Assembly: GCA_036897485.1 (NCBI GenBank) | Contig: JAYMTF010000463.1 | Span: 1-35,835 of the forward strand | Direction: 5' to 3' | From: Pelargonium nanum | Taxonomy: Eukaryota > Streptophyta > Magnoliopsida > Geraniales > Geraniaceae | Length of the DNA stretch: 35,835 nucleotides | Part shown: positions 1 through 10,762 of the stretch, in pieces | Layout: every line of letters begins with the position of its first letter | How positions within the stretch are numbered: position 1 is the stretch's first letter | Notes under the pieces: model-generated | What the model was told of the DNA's origin: nothing | Database searches by the model: none | Seen by the model: the letters and a program-made list of their open reading frames with translations, nothing else | Program-made: the position numbers and the translations under genes

Positions 1-873
1 TCTCTTGGCTGAGACTCTCAGCCAATTAATATTGGCTGAGATTCCTGATACTCTAAAAAGATATATATATATATATGTGTGTGTGTATAATTACGTTTAA
101 AATTATTCATGTCTAAATAAAAGTTTACATGATACTCAAATTATTTAAATATATTCTAGTAATTTGATTGTACATTTTCATTATTCTTCAAACAAAAGTT
201 TATATTCTAAAATGATAGGAATTTTCAGTCAACAAGCGTGGAGAAAAATAGAAGTGTCGTGAACTAATAACAACACGTTAACATTCTTATTATTTCATCG
301 AATTACATAAACACTTAAATTTCAACTATAGTAAGGTAATAACATAAACCAATTTAATTCAAATGCCTAAAATTTAAAATCCATTTCTTGTTAAATAAAA
401 ATAGAAATTGTTATCAATTTGAATTACTACACATTACTCATGTACCTTTTCAAAACTCAATTTGTTGTTTCAAGGCATTGAACTAGTCACATTATACACT
501 CAATAGGCATTGAATCAATCATTCTAATTGTTATTTTATGCAATCATTTTTATGGTAGATCCTAGTGTAAATCAAGAATTTACATCTTAAACTATTATAA
601 TCTAGGAAAAAGAACCCTCTAGGAAAATCTTGTTAAGCTATGTCATATTTTTTCAATCAGAAACTTAAAAAAAAAATAACTAGAAACTTAAATTTAAAGA
701 AAAGGAAAGTTCATTGCACAGTGTACACCGCGTAGAACGTGCTACAATAGGACTATGGTCTACGATCTATGTGCTTATTAGCTCGACGCGCACCCAAAAA
801 TATAGTGTCACTCACAAAAAATCGTCTCATTCTCTGCGCCTAAATCTCGTCCCCTAACTTCTCACGCGCCACC
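1..873. other. Intergenic, upstream of PRA1
   Basis: This stretch is AT-rich with no supportable gene. It holds three copies of the word GGCTGAGA or its complement at 7-14, 16-23 and 34-41, the first two forming a tight hairpin. A TA/TG dinucleotide tract runs over about 61-87. The last 100 bases become GC-richer and lead into a good plant start context (GCCACCATGGC) for the gene at 874. No unambiguous TATA box is visible; AAATATAG near 798 is a weak candidate. Confidence 0.6.
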
Positions 874-1521
874 ATGGCCTCACCGACACTCCCGATCTCC
901 AACCCCCAATCCGCCGCCGGATCTCAGTCTCAGCCGCCCATCGCCACCCCCGCCTTTCGCGCCTTCCTCTCCCGCCTCTCCTCCTCCGTCCGTAATGGCC
1001 TCTCCCAGCGCCGCCCCTGGTACGAACTCGTTGACCGATCCGCCATGTCCCGGCCCGACACCGTCGCCGTCGCCGCCTCCCGGATCCGCAAGAACTTGTC
1101 CTACTTCAAGGTTAACTATGTCACCCTCCTCGCCGCCGTACTCGCGCTCTCGCTGCTCACCAACCCTTTCTCCCTCCTCACCCTCCTCGCGCTCCTCGCC
1201 GCCTGGACCTTCCTCTACCTCTTCCGGCCCTCAGATCAGCCCCTTGTCATTCTCGGCCGCACATTTTCAGATCGCGAGACCCTCGGCTCTCTGGTTTTGT
1301 TGACCATAGTCGTCGTGTTCTTGACCAGCGTCGGATCGATCTTGATTTCGGCTTTGATGGTGGGAGTGGCGCTAGTGTGCGCGCACGGGGCGTTTAGGGT
1401 TCCAGAGGACTTGTTTCTCGATGAGCAAGAACCTGCCACCGCCGGACTTCTCTCGTTCCTCGGCGGCGCTGCCACATCCGCCGCTGCCGCTGCTGCTCCG
1501 GCCGTTGCTGCGCGGGTCTAG
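874..1521 (+). CDS. PRA1B: PRA1 family protein, subgroup B (prenylated Rab acceptor)
   Basis: A single uninterrupted 215-residue reading frame, as expected for plant PRA1 genes, which are usually intronless and about 200 residues long. The N-terminal 40 residues are Ser/Pro/Ala-rich. RPWYEL at 47-52 and the stretch ending NYVTLL (81-86) are typical of the family. Two hydrophobic hairpins follow at about 82-117 and 138-172, each long enough to cross the membrane twice, joined by a polar loop containing RTFSDRETLG. The sequence AHGAFRVPEDLFLD at 170-183 closes the conserved part, and an Ala-rich tail ends the protein. Family knowledge: PRA1 proteins sit in ER, Golgi and endosomal membranes and bind prenylated Rab GTPases. 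The ATG has a near-ideal context. The coding sequence is much richer in GC than its flanks. Subgroup B is chosen from overall resemblance and from the BADC and RETICULATA-RELATED neighbours; family membership is secure, the subgroup less so. Confidence 0.93.
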   Translation: MASPTLPISNPQSAAGSQSQPPIATPAFRAFLSRLSSSVRNGLSQRRPWYELVDRSAMSRPDTVAVAASRIRKNLSYFKVNYVTLLAAVLALSLLTNPFSLLTLLALLAAWTFLYLFRPSDQPLVILGRTFSDRETLGSLVLLTIVVVFLTSVGSILISALMVGVALVCAHGAFRVPEDLFLDEQEPATAGLLSFLGGAATSAAAAAAPAVAARV

Positions 1522-1990
1522 ATCTGTGGCCTTCGAGGTTTGTTAGGGTAATGTCATTTTCACTGTTTGTTCTATTGATTTGATAGAGGAAAAGGATGAT
1601 TGGTTGTCTCAGATTTTGGAGCTATTGCTTAGAATTTTATTCGAATTGTATGTAATTGGATCTTATCACTCCATTTCTAGATCTCATTTTGATAATTGCT
1701 GAACTTGCATGGTGTAGTACTCTTTACTTGCTGTTATATTGGTTTTAATGGATTCAGTTTTGTCTACTGCTATTGATTCTATGATCTTTGTGATTTGGAT
1801 CTTGAAACTTGTCAAGTCAATACATTTGCAAATTGTTCAATTTTGATGTTAAGATCACTTTCTTTCCAATAATTTCATTTATTCTGTGATTTGGAACTTT
1901 GAAATTATGAACTTTTATCACACTTGGTTGCTATAAGGTCTACGAATGAGGATATTTTGCCTATATTATATCACATTTAAAGACATTTAA

Positions 1991-2054
1991 GTATCTCATT
2001 CTCTTTTTATTTGGATAGAAAAGTATCTCAGACTCTTTTTATTTGGATAGAACG
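1991..2054. repeat. 32-bp tandem duplication
   Basis: Two adjacent 32-bp copies (1991-2022 and 2023-2054) both begin GTATCTCA and share the block CTCTTTTTATTTGGATAGAA. They differ at only a few positions. This is a simple local duplication with no evident function. Confidence 0.75.
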
Positions 2055-2107
2055 GCTAATGAGATTAGAGTTGGAAGGAAAGTAAGGATGCATGGCGCCA
2101 AATTTAC

Positions 2108-2118
2108 CCTCTATAAAT
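2108..2118 (+). promoter_or_regulatory. Orphan TATA-box-like motif
   Basis: The sequence CCCTCTATAAATAGGAGG contains a textbook plant TATA box. No protein-coding frame follows on the plus strand for more than 2 kb. It may drive a noncoding transcript, be the promoter relic of an LTR element, or be chance in AT-rich DNA. No matching LTR was recognised. Confidence 0.3.
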
Positions 2119-2448
2119 AGGAGGAGATTCCCATTCTTATGTTAGAAAAATAGTCCAAATCAGCCTAAAGAGCTGTTTATCGATAGGGCAAAATATTGGC
2201 ACTTTAATATGTAAAAGGGCTATTGTGGAAGTATAGTGAACTTAGGAAATTATATATTGGGAGTATTGTATGAAACTGATCGAACAATTGTAGTTTAGTT
2301 TGAGAAAAGCCCTTTTTGAGGATCAATGTTAAGATTCTAAGATACAGGCGAGTTTGTCATTCTATTAGCCTCTCATTTTGGTGTCGATGAGTAGGATGTC
2401 ACAGGTTAGCTATCCAAGCAGCAGACATGCCGCTAGCTTCTTGATGTC

Positions 2449-2700
2449 TGACAATTGAGAATCACATTTATAGGCTTGATAATGGTGGATGGACTGAGAA
2501 TAAGGATATGGAGAGAATTTTTGGTTTGGAATGATCGATGGATGATATAACTTGTGAATTTACTGACAATGGAGAATCACATTTATAGGCTTAATAATGG
2601 TGGATGGACTGAGAGTAGGGATGTGGAGAAAATTATTGGTCTTCTCGTACTTTTGGTTTGGAAGGATTGATCAATGATTTAACTTTTGAATTTATTGAAC
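2449..2700. repeat. Tandem duplication of about 115 bp
   Basis: Unit 1 (about 2449-2562) and unit 2 (about 2563-2700) both run CTGACAAT, then GAGAATCACATTTATAGGCT, AATGGTGGATGGACTGAGA, GGAGA and TTTTGGTTTGGAA. They end in related words (TAACTTGTGAATTTA and TAACTTTTGAATTTA). Unit 2 carries an insertion of about 18 bases, with sequence such as CTTCTCGTAC. The divergence suggests an old event. No reading frame is preserved across the copies. Confidence 0.8.
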
Positions 2701-4195
2701 TACACACACACATATATATATATAAGTGAACTAATCGTCCTTCCTGCATTCATTGGATTTGAGATGATGCAAATTTGTTGCTTCACAAGTAATTTTGTTG
2801 CCATCTACTAACAGTCTTTGTAATGATTATAGGCTTAATCTAGATGCACACGAAAGACGGAAAGGGGGTGTTATTTGGTCAGCTAGCTTTGTGTAAAGTT
2901 GTAGTCAGAGATTCTCCAAGGGAGAGTACTTTGTCTTCAGGAAGTCACAAGAGCCCTCAGGCATCGTAATGAGAAAGTGTATTCAGGCAAGACAAACACA
3001 AGTCTAAAGTGTTAGATAGAATAATTTGTATGTCAAAAGAGAATCTAGTTGCTGTGGAAAATTAGGAGAAGTATGAGGAACAAAAAAATTGGTGTTGACC
3101 GTTAACTATGAAAATATGAATTCTCGACTGATTAGCACTTCCTGCAAAATAGACATGACTTGGTTTAGATTTATTCATGAGGTCTTGTGTCATATGTTGA
3201 TCCCTCTTGTGTCTTGTTTTTACTAGTTGGCGAAAATTAAGCTTTGTACACGAATACGATGCATGCACATGGACAGGTTTCATTATTGAAGTGTGCACAT
3301 CTTAGTTTGATTACATTGTTTACATTATTGAAAGCGACGACGTACTTGATTACTTGCTTGTGTTAATGAAAACCCTTCAACATGTCAATCGTGTCTACTC
3401 TAGAATGTACTATTAGATTGAGAATGACATTGTAAATCCTGACTAGTAGCCGATTTGTATTATGTGTTAAGATGAGAATTATCTCAAGAAACGTTGGCGT
3501 ATTAGAGTACTTAATCAGGATTTATATTCCATCTATTATTGTATTCGTCACGTAATGAAAGAAAATGGCAACTCAATGTCATTCTACTTAACAAACAGTC
3601 TCTTGAAATTAATTACAATGTAATCATATTTATAAACATTAGTAATATAAAGCATATTTTGATTCCCAAATTTATATTTTCAATGAGTTTGGCTTTTGAA
3701 GAAAGCTAGATTCGGTCATGCTTTCTGGAGAAGAGCATTTGTGGCTGCCTAACTAAATTCTGATACGAGTACGAATCTTAAAAATGTGAATGTCTCTAGC
3801 TATATCTTCAAGTGCAAGCAAACTAGTGGTAGGTTATAGGCCACCGTCTAGTTCAATAACAATATTTGAAAAGTCGATATAAAAATATGCTACATATATA
3901 AAACATGCTACTCATTAAATGATCCCATGAATTGCTTAGCAACATCAACATTTCTTTACTTGTTTTTGTATTTCATTCCGAAGTTTATTTCTTACAAGTT
4001 ACGAATTTAGCCGTTTTAGTTTTATTAGATAAAATACAAATAAAATTTGATGACCGATGAACCACATGTATTTCTCATATTTTTTACAAATCAAACCCAC
4101 AAATTATTCCTACAAACTCAGTCTAGGTTGACGTCGTCAATTGAGCCACGATCCTTATAATTAAGGTCTTTTTTAGTGTTTTAGAAAATGTTATA

Positions 4196-4427
4196 TTTTA
4201 TCTATCTCAAAATAAGTGTCTTTATTTTTATTTAAGATAAATTTGTTAAAGTGATATATTTATTCTTGTATAGTATGATCATGTATTATAATAAACTTAA
4301 ATGATACTAGTTAACTTATTAGGAGGATGCTATTGACAATTCACGTACAACTAATTTATATATAAAATGACATTCATTTTAAAACAAAAATTCAATTAAA
4401 AAATGACATTCGTTTTGATACAGCAGA
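4196..4427. mobile_element. Possible degraded Stowaway-like MITE
   Basis: The left side reads CTATCTCAAAATAAGTGTC, close to the common Stowaway end (CTCCCTCCGTCCCAAAATAAGTGTC in general form). The right side contains AAATGACATTCGTTTTGATA, which on the other strand gives TATCAAAACGAATGTCATT. The ends are inverted relative to each other but badly eroded, and no clean TA duplication can be fixed. Boundaries are approximate. Confidence 0.35.
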
Positions 4428-4803
4428 GCAGTTACAAATGATTATGCATTTTGTATTTTTCAATTTAGAGATAGTTTTTGTATTTTTTTTTCCACGATGT
4501 GAGCACACACGCATGCTTTAAAGTGCATGAATGTAGTTAAGTCTCAATCAAAAGAAACCATGGTAGCTGCAAATGGGAATGCCTTGTAGAGCCCTCTAGC
4601 TTACATGTGTTACATATTCTTGAGTGGTACAATGTAACATCTCTAGTTATTAATTACTTCTCATCCATCTAACCAAATCATATGCTTTACTCTTTGACCC
4701 ACCAGAATCTCACACCTTTACTTACCCTTCCAAGTCTTTATATTTGGAACCTCATTCTCTAAGTCCTTACAAAGAAAACAACAAAACAATAATTGATCAA
4801 AGC

Positions 4804-7254
4804 ATGAACACCATTGCTTCTTGTTGCAATCCTGACATATTTTCTTGGGTCCAAAACCTCCCACCAATCACCCAATGGAGAACAAACTCAATGTCCATTT
4901 GCATATGCTCCTCAGGCTCATCCCAACCTTCCCTCAACCTCTCAGTCTCCAAAACCCAACAATCTCCTTATTCCATTTTCTTCTCTATTGTTGCAAATTT
5001 TAACCTCCCTTTCTCTCTATGGACCTCCACGCCATTGAAGCCCAATAACTCCAAAACCTCAACCTTGTTAGATCAAGAAACCATAGTCTTTCTCCTAAGA
5101 AACTTCATTCAAGATGTCCTTAGCTACGGCGCGAAAAACAAGTACAACTCGTCCCTCAGGATCCCAAAACTCGACTCGATTAGCAATCTTGGAGAAGTCT
5201 TTAATCTCTCGTTTTTCACACTCTCGTTCCTCATTTGCATATACGAGGCTCCTCTTGATTTGCGATCGCGGTGTCTACTTACTCTCAAGAATCATCTTGC
5301 GACTTGTCAATCAAGAAACGCATCGAAGCTGCTCATGAAGCTGTTAGGGTCTAATCTTGAGGAGCAGTGGATGCGATCTGTGAACCTTGCGATCACTAAT
5401 TGGATTGTGGAGCTTCAAGGTGTTAATCATGGTCTTAAAACACCGTCGCCTCTGTTTTCGTATGCGATTTCGACGTACGGGTTGTGGAAAGTTCAGTTGT
5501 ATTGTCCTGTTATAGCCATGGATGTTCAGAGTACAAGCAATCCTTCAGGTGATGAGCGGCTACAGTTTTCGCTGAACTACCATCAACTTGAAGGTGTGAT
5601 CCAATTCAATTACCAAGTTAGGATTCGAGAGAATTGGCTTGATGTGATGGTGAACATTGATAACATAAGGTAATTAGGTCGGATCTTTGACTCTATGCTC
5701 TTATTTTTGTAATTGTGTACGTTAACATTGAACTCGTTTAGCATTTTGAATTACAATATGAGTAAAACTAAATAAAGATTTTAAACAATTAATTATTATT
5801 ATTATATGTATTTTCTTACTTGATTGTTTAATTTTCATTAAAAAAACAAGTTTAATTAGATTGGATTTGTGTTACGTAATCGTGTTGACTTGACTCAAGT
5901 TGTGCCAAATGTATTGAGTCGTACCGTGAATTCATTTATGTTACTTAATACGGCAAACGTGTAGAGGCGCTCGACATCTTTAGAGACCTGATCAAAGTTC
6001 AAATGCAACTTTTAAAAAATTAGAGTAGAAAAACACGTAACGAAATTTATTTTTCTCTTTGTAAAACCTAATTTTTAAAATTAATAAGTTAATTTAAATT
6101 TCTCATAATGGTAAGTTAAAGTTTGTTTTTTTAAAATAACATAGCAATTAGTTTAGAATATAAGCTATCTCACTTATATTTTGAAGAAAAATAAAATTAG
6201 TGACAAGATCTTTATTTTGAATATATATGGACTTAGGATTTATTTATTTATTTTTATAGAAATGCTTAATTGATTCATTTGCTTGATGATACAAAAGACA
6301 CTTTTTGTGTGTTACGATTCAACATATATTAAGTATCATTTCTTCTTTTTGTGAAATTTGTATGTTCGATCTAATTTCGTTCTCCGGATCATTTGATGAT
6401 TGGTGTGTTGATTCTTGTTTATTTTAATTTTGAGATAGTATGTTATTCTTTTTTGGTTCCGTTTTGTACTTTTGTTCTTCAGTTTGATCTTCTTAATAAA
6501 AGTACCACTTATTTATATAAAAAATGTTAGAAATATAAGTATACTGTCACCAGAAACAAAACACAAACTATATATCACATTGTCTACTTGTTAACAAAAA
6601 CCGTTTCTTGTGTTCAGGTGTGACATTGTGAGGCTCATAAACGAGACCCTCCTCTCCGAACAAGGAATCGGAGCAGCCGAGAAGCACTTCCCGTCGCGCA
6701 TATGCGTGCAGCTCACGCCAACTCTCCAAACCAACGTCTTGAGCGTCTCCGTCGGCAAATCCTCCGAGAATCCCACCAGAGAAATCGGCTACGAGAAGAC
6801 CATCGAAGGCTCATTCGATCCCCCGAGCCTCCCCGGAATCAGCATCTCCGCCGGCGAAACCACCACGATGAGCCTAAAGCCCTGGAAATTCGAGCAATCC
6901 GTCAACGGCTACAGCGCCAACATGAACTGGTATCTCCACGACAGCATGGACGGACGAGAGGTGTTCTCATCCAAGCCCTCTAAATTTGCGCTGATCCACC
7001 CCAAGTCGTGGTTCAAGGACCGGTACGCGAGCGCGTACCGGCCCTTCACGCGCCAAGGCGGTGTGGTTTTCGCTGGCGACGAGTACGGAGACAGTGTTTG
7101 GTGGAAGATGGACAAAGGCGCGATTGGGAAGACGATGGAGTGGGAGGTGAGAGGGTGGATTTGGGTGACGTATTGGCCTAATAAGCACAGAACATTCCAT
7201 ACTGAAACTAGGAGGCTGGAGTTTAGAGAAACTCTTCATCTTACTATTGCTTAG
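4804..7254 (+). CDS. Conserved plant protein of unknown function (two exons)
   Basis: Exons 4804-5669 and 6618-7254 join in frame through an Arg codon split AG/G and give 500 residues. The donor is AAG|GTAATT and the acceptor TGTTCAG|G. The first ATG in the frame is at 4804; earlier codons in the frame lack an ATG. The N-terminus is MNTIASCCNPDIFSWVQNL. There is no clear transmembrane segment or signal peptide; one short hydrophobic stretch lies near FFTLSFLICIYEA. The C-terminal half, encoded by GC-rich exon 2, is Trp/Tyr-rich and well structured in appearance, with words such as SMDGREVFSSKPSKFALIHP, VVFAGDEYGDSVWW and VRGWIWVTYWPNKHRTF. I do not recognise a named domain. It looks like a plant-specific family; by position it may correspond to Arabidopsis At2g40390, an unknown protein next to PRA1.B2, but that is from memory and unverified. 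The gene structure is solid, the function unknown. Confidence 0.85.
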
Positions 7255-8377
7255 ATGGAAATGTGAAGACCATTTGTGGGGGAAATTTGGGGCTTGTGTT
7301 TGTGTGATGTGCATGTGTTGGGATCAAAGGCAAGATGTGTTTGTCTTGTCATTATGGTGAGACATGTTGTTCATGGATGGTTAGGGAAATTAGGTTTGTC
7401 GATTTAGCTAAGGAAAAAGAAATTGTAATATTTTGATTTGATATGTATGGAAAGCACTCAAATGTGTAGTTTATGGTCTAATGGTTTGTTTGGAAATGAG
7501 ATTTGATGGGTATTGAAATTAATTCTACTCATGTCTAACACAATCTGGTACGTCATACGTGAGATTTGCAGTTAATTCATTTAATATGTAAATTTGACAC
7601 ATAGCGGTTTGCCGGTTTGACTCAAACAAAACCAACATTACACCCGAGCATGAAGCCGAAAAAAACCTTAAAAGCATGCTAGTCGTCACTATAATTATGT
7701 GTTTACTACCTTGGAATTTCTATCAATGGGTCTATGGCCTTATTTCTAAGCATCCAACAACTACTAATAATATGAAACAATGGTGATAAAGCACTAATCT
7801 AAGCATTTTGCTCGAGAATCTTGAAAAATATATTGACCCATTAATCAATATAATCATACCTAGAGAAGTCTACATTTTATATTATAAATTGAAAATGAAG
7901 GATCCAAATTTAAACCTCTTTTGACTTTAATGCGTTGTTTACATTTGATTGATTGTTAGAGTGGGATACTCTGTGGACAACATGATTATGTAATTAGGTG
8001 AGAACAAATATAATGTTATTTATTAGTATTTCATTGTTTGAGTTGATTTCATCAGAAGTTTATATTAGAGCAACTCTGTGAAAGAGATTGTGTGTAGGGC
8101 CTTTCAAAATTGATGGAGCTTGCTGCTTGCCTTATGTAAGGACCAGTGCATGCAACTCCTCCATGAAAGAGATTGTGTGTAGGACCTTTCAAAATTGATG
8201 GAGCTTGCCTTATTTGAGGGTCAGTGCATTGAATAAGAGTTGGTCCCTTATATATTCTTTCCTCCATTTTTAAAATTGTCAACTAACTAGATAATGACAA
8301 ATACTATATTGTTAATGATAGTTAATGATAAAAAATACTATATTATTAAAAAAAAATGAATTCGGTTAAAAGAATTT
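7255..8377. other. Intergenic, downstream of the unknown gene
   Basis: This begins with the 3' UTR of the preceding gene and then becomes AT-rich. The only structure seen is the tandem duplication at 8071-8231. No gene is supported on either strand. Confidence 0.6.
8071..8231. repeat. Tandem duplication of about 80 bp
   Basis: Two neighbouring copies, about 8071-8152 and 8153-8231, share CAACTC, TGAAAGAGATTGTGTGTAGG, CCTTTCAAAATTGATGGAGC, TTGCCTTAT and the end word CAGTGCAT. The first copy carries a small extra GCTGC step. A minus-strand reading frame over the region only reflects the repeat and is not a gene. Confidence 0.8.
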
Positions 8378-9212
8378 TTTGAATTATAGTATTTGTCTAG
8401 TATAACAGAACTTTTCATTTGTTCACGTTGTTACGCAAAAAAAAGTTTACTATTTAATTTGGTATGCGATTGAAGTATGTTAAACTAATTTAGTACATTA
8501 TTATCTATCAGTTAGTTTTTTCATTTAAAAGTAATGACATGTGTTTATATAAAATAATAATAACACAATCAACATCTAATTATGATTATTTAAAAAACTA
8601 AAAATATTATCTTATATGAGACTAAAAATAAAATATTTCACACGTCATAATAACTCGACCTGACAATTTGAATCCGACTTTGTAGGCATCTGCAATCCAA
8701 TATGACATAAAGCCGATTCGATTAATTTACAAATTAAATCAGACTTTTCTTATAAAAATACGAATCAGATTGGATAAGACAATTTTGCTATTTTTATACG
8801 AATTGATTTTGCTACATCAAGTGATGCTTTATGATTTTATAAAAAGAGCGAATTTGTCTAATCAAATTCGATTTGTATTTTTACAGGACAAATATGATCT
8901 TATTAGAAAACTCGATCGAAACAGATTAGTTTTAGTTGAATCTAAATTGTTAGTTTCAATTATTATGATGTGTGAAACATTTTATTTTCATATTTTTAGT
9001 TGTCAAAAAAATTGTAATCGGATGTTGACCGTGTTATTTTTATTTTATATAAATAGATGTCGTTACTTTTGGATGAAAAAACTAATTAAAAACTAACTAT
9101 ACATTAAATTGGTTTAATATATTTCAATTGCATACCAAACTGAACAATAATTTTTTTTGCTTACTAAAATGAACAAATAAACCTTTCAAGTATACTAATT
9201 TGAACATTAAAA
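8378..9212. mobile_element. Foldback element with arms of about 400 bp
   Basis: The region is a long imperfect palindrome centred at 8820/8821, where the core reads CATCAAGTGATG. Matching pairs progress outward on both sides. AAATACGAATCAGATT near 8756 pairs with AATTCGATTTGTATTT near 8866. TTTCACACGTCATAATAA near 8636 pairs with the stretch containing ATTATGATGTGTGAAA near 8962. GTTAGTTTTTTCATTT at 8511 pairs with GATGAAAAAACTAAT at 9072. TTTGGTATGCGATTGAA at 8458 pairs with TTCAATTGCATACCAAA at 9123. The arms differ by substitutions and small gaps, the left being longer. No transposase frame is present, so it is a non-autonomous foldback or very long-TIR MITE. Family and exact ends are unresolved. 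Confidence 0.75.
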
Positions 9213-10150
9213 GTTTTGGGAGACATGCATAAATTTCATACATGAACTTTAATCAAATGTTCAAATATACCCATTTTATCAAACTTTGTACAAATAGATA
9301 GATGAACTATTATTTTTGTACAAATAGATCATTAAGACTAACGGTGTTAAGTTCTTTTGTTAATGTATGCTTACGTTTCATTATAATACACAATTTTTTC
9401 ACTGACATAGAGAGTGGCACGTCAATTTTTACTAACGCGAGTCTTGACTAACCATTGATCTGTGTTGACTGTCTTTTACCGACATTGACCGGCGATTATA
9501 TTTAGTTCTAGGTCGAATCGGATCAAGCCAACTTGGACCAAATTAAAATAATAACAAAATCTTTTTTTAACGTTTGATTAATGAAAAATGAAATAAAAAT
9601 GTTCAAGTGAATATGATGAGTAATTGTAAAATAGACTATATTAGAGTGAATTTGATAAGTAATTTTAAATATATATAATTTTGATTTATTGTATTTCATA
9701 ATTACTCATCTCAATTCACGACAATTCGCATTGATTTTTCATTTTTATTTTTTCCATGATTTGGTTCAAATAAAAATTTCTTCAGATATGTGTATATTTA
9801 TATTATATTGTTGTTGTTGTTGTTGTTGTTTAGTTTAGTCCGTATTTTGTACCAAGATAAGACTCAAATATCAGTCGGTCAAATTATCGGGTCGGTCTGA
9901 GTCGACCCGGTTTCGCAACCCTACTCTTTATTTAAGTTAAAATTGTTCATTCAAATTTTTTAACATTTTGTTATACAACTTTGACACAAACAAATACTAA
10001 CGGAATTTTTTAACACCGTTGGTTTTGAAAACCTATTTGTACAAAGTTAGTAGTTCATGTATCCATTTGTATAAAGTTTGAAAAAGTGGACCTATTTGTA
10101 CATTTAGTAATAGCTCATGTATGAAATTTACGCATGTCTCAAAGTTTGGT
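9213..10150. mobile_element. Non-autonomous element with TIRs of about 130 bp
   Basis: The left TIR (about 9219-9351) and right TIR (about 10011-10142) are inverted copies. Reading inward, both contain GAGACATGC, TAAATTTCATACATGA, CAAACTTT, TACAAAT, ATGAACTA, TTTGTACAAATAG and AACGGTGTTA, in that order. Identity looks near 80 percent by eye. The interior of about 650 bp holds no transposase, a TTG repeat at about 9808-9830, and a smaller inverted pair at about 9606-9626 and 9697-9719 (GTGAATATGATGAGTAAT and ATTACTCATCTCAATTCAC). TIR length would suit a Mutator-like or similar non-autonomous element; no target duplication was identified. Confidence 0.7.
9808..9830. repeat. TTG trinucleotide microsatellite
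   Basis: About seven uninterrupted TTG units lie inside the long-TIR element at 9.2-10.1 kb. It is noncoding and a likely length-variable marker. Confidence 0.9.
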
Positions 10151-10762
10151 TGTGGACATATTCAGATTTTGTGTGCAATGAAACATAGAATTTGACCCAA
10201 ACCAACCACAATATCGATTTGCTACAAAATAATTGGGCTGGTTGTAGTTGATTTTTATTAAGTTAGAATCCACTACATTTGGGCCTTAACGCACCTCATC
10301 AAAACCCTCAGCTCCTGCCCATCCAATCTACATCTTCGTAAATCATCAAGCCCGATAAACGTCCCCGCAACGAGCCTGGAACAGACAATACGGACGCGCA
10401 TACACAGTAACACTTCCGTGGACCCGAGATAAGATAAGATACATCACCTTTAGCGCATGTTAGCAAAACCTTCCAAAAATGACACTACTATAGTGCGCTT
10501 CATTTCGGGTGGAGAAACTTATGTAAGAGGCGGACATTACAAAGACCCTCGCTTCCGGTACTGGTTCCAACTGTTCGCTGTTATTGTGCACTTGTTTAGC
10601 TCACCAAACTCAACATTTTTATATATCTTCTCGATTTTGTCCCCCAATTTTTGGCTCCTCTAATTCACTCACTTTCCGCAAATCTCCCTCTCTTTCTTCT
10701 TCTTCTTCTTCTTCTAGTTTGGATCCATTCAATTTGATTCGATCTGGTGCTCAGCTTCTTCC
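10151..10762. other. Promoter and 5' UTR region of the BADC-like gene
   Basis: This runs from the end of the TIR element to the BADC start codon. It contains a TATA-like box in TTTTTATATATC near 10617-10628. About 70 bases further on is a CT-rich leader with a TTC repeat at about 10695-10715, both usual in plant 5' UTRs. A short frame from 10457 has no support as a gene. Confidence 0.6.
10617..10628 (+). promoter_or_regulatory. Probable TATA box of the BADC-like gene
   Basis: TTTTTATATATC lies about 140 bases before the ATG at 10763. Transcription would then start near 10650-10660, giving a CT-rich leader of about 105 bases. This is motif evidence only. Confidence 0.5.

Larger units (their letters stand above)
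1522..4803. other. Intergenic, no gene seen
   Basis: About 3.3 kb between the PRA1 stop and the next start. It begins with the PRA1 3' UTR. It holds two tandem duplications (1991-2054 and 2449-2700), an orphan TATA-like motif at 2108-2118, a CA/TA microsatellite near 2703-2724 and a possible degraded Stowaway MITE near 4196-4427. Reading frames here are short, start poorly and resemble nothing I recognise. In the remembered Arabidopsis chromosome 3 arrangement a methyltransferase gene lies between PRA1.B1 and BADC; no trace of it is visible here. Confidence 0.6.

Noticed and set aside
995..1303. Ser/Pro-rich frame overlapping the PRA1 gene
   Set aside because: Shifted-frame shadow of a GC-rich coding sequence; the PRA1 frame has clear family motifs.
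4744..4803. Upstream extension of the unknown gene to 4744
   Set aside because: That frame opens at a TTG; the first ATG in frame is 4804.
8770..9096. 108-residue open frame on the plus strand
   Set aside because: It lies wholly inside the foldback element, starts at a TTG, is Leu/Ile/Tyr-rich from AT bias and matches nothing known.
9808..9830. CRISPR-like or satellite array
   Set aside because: It is a simple trinucleotide microsatellite without spacers.
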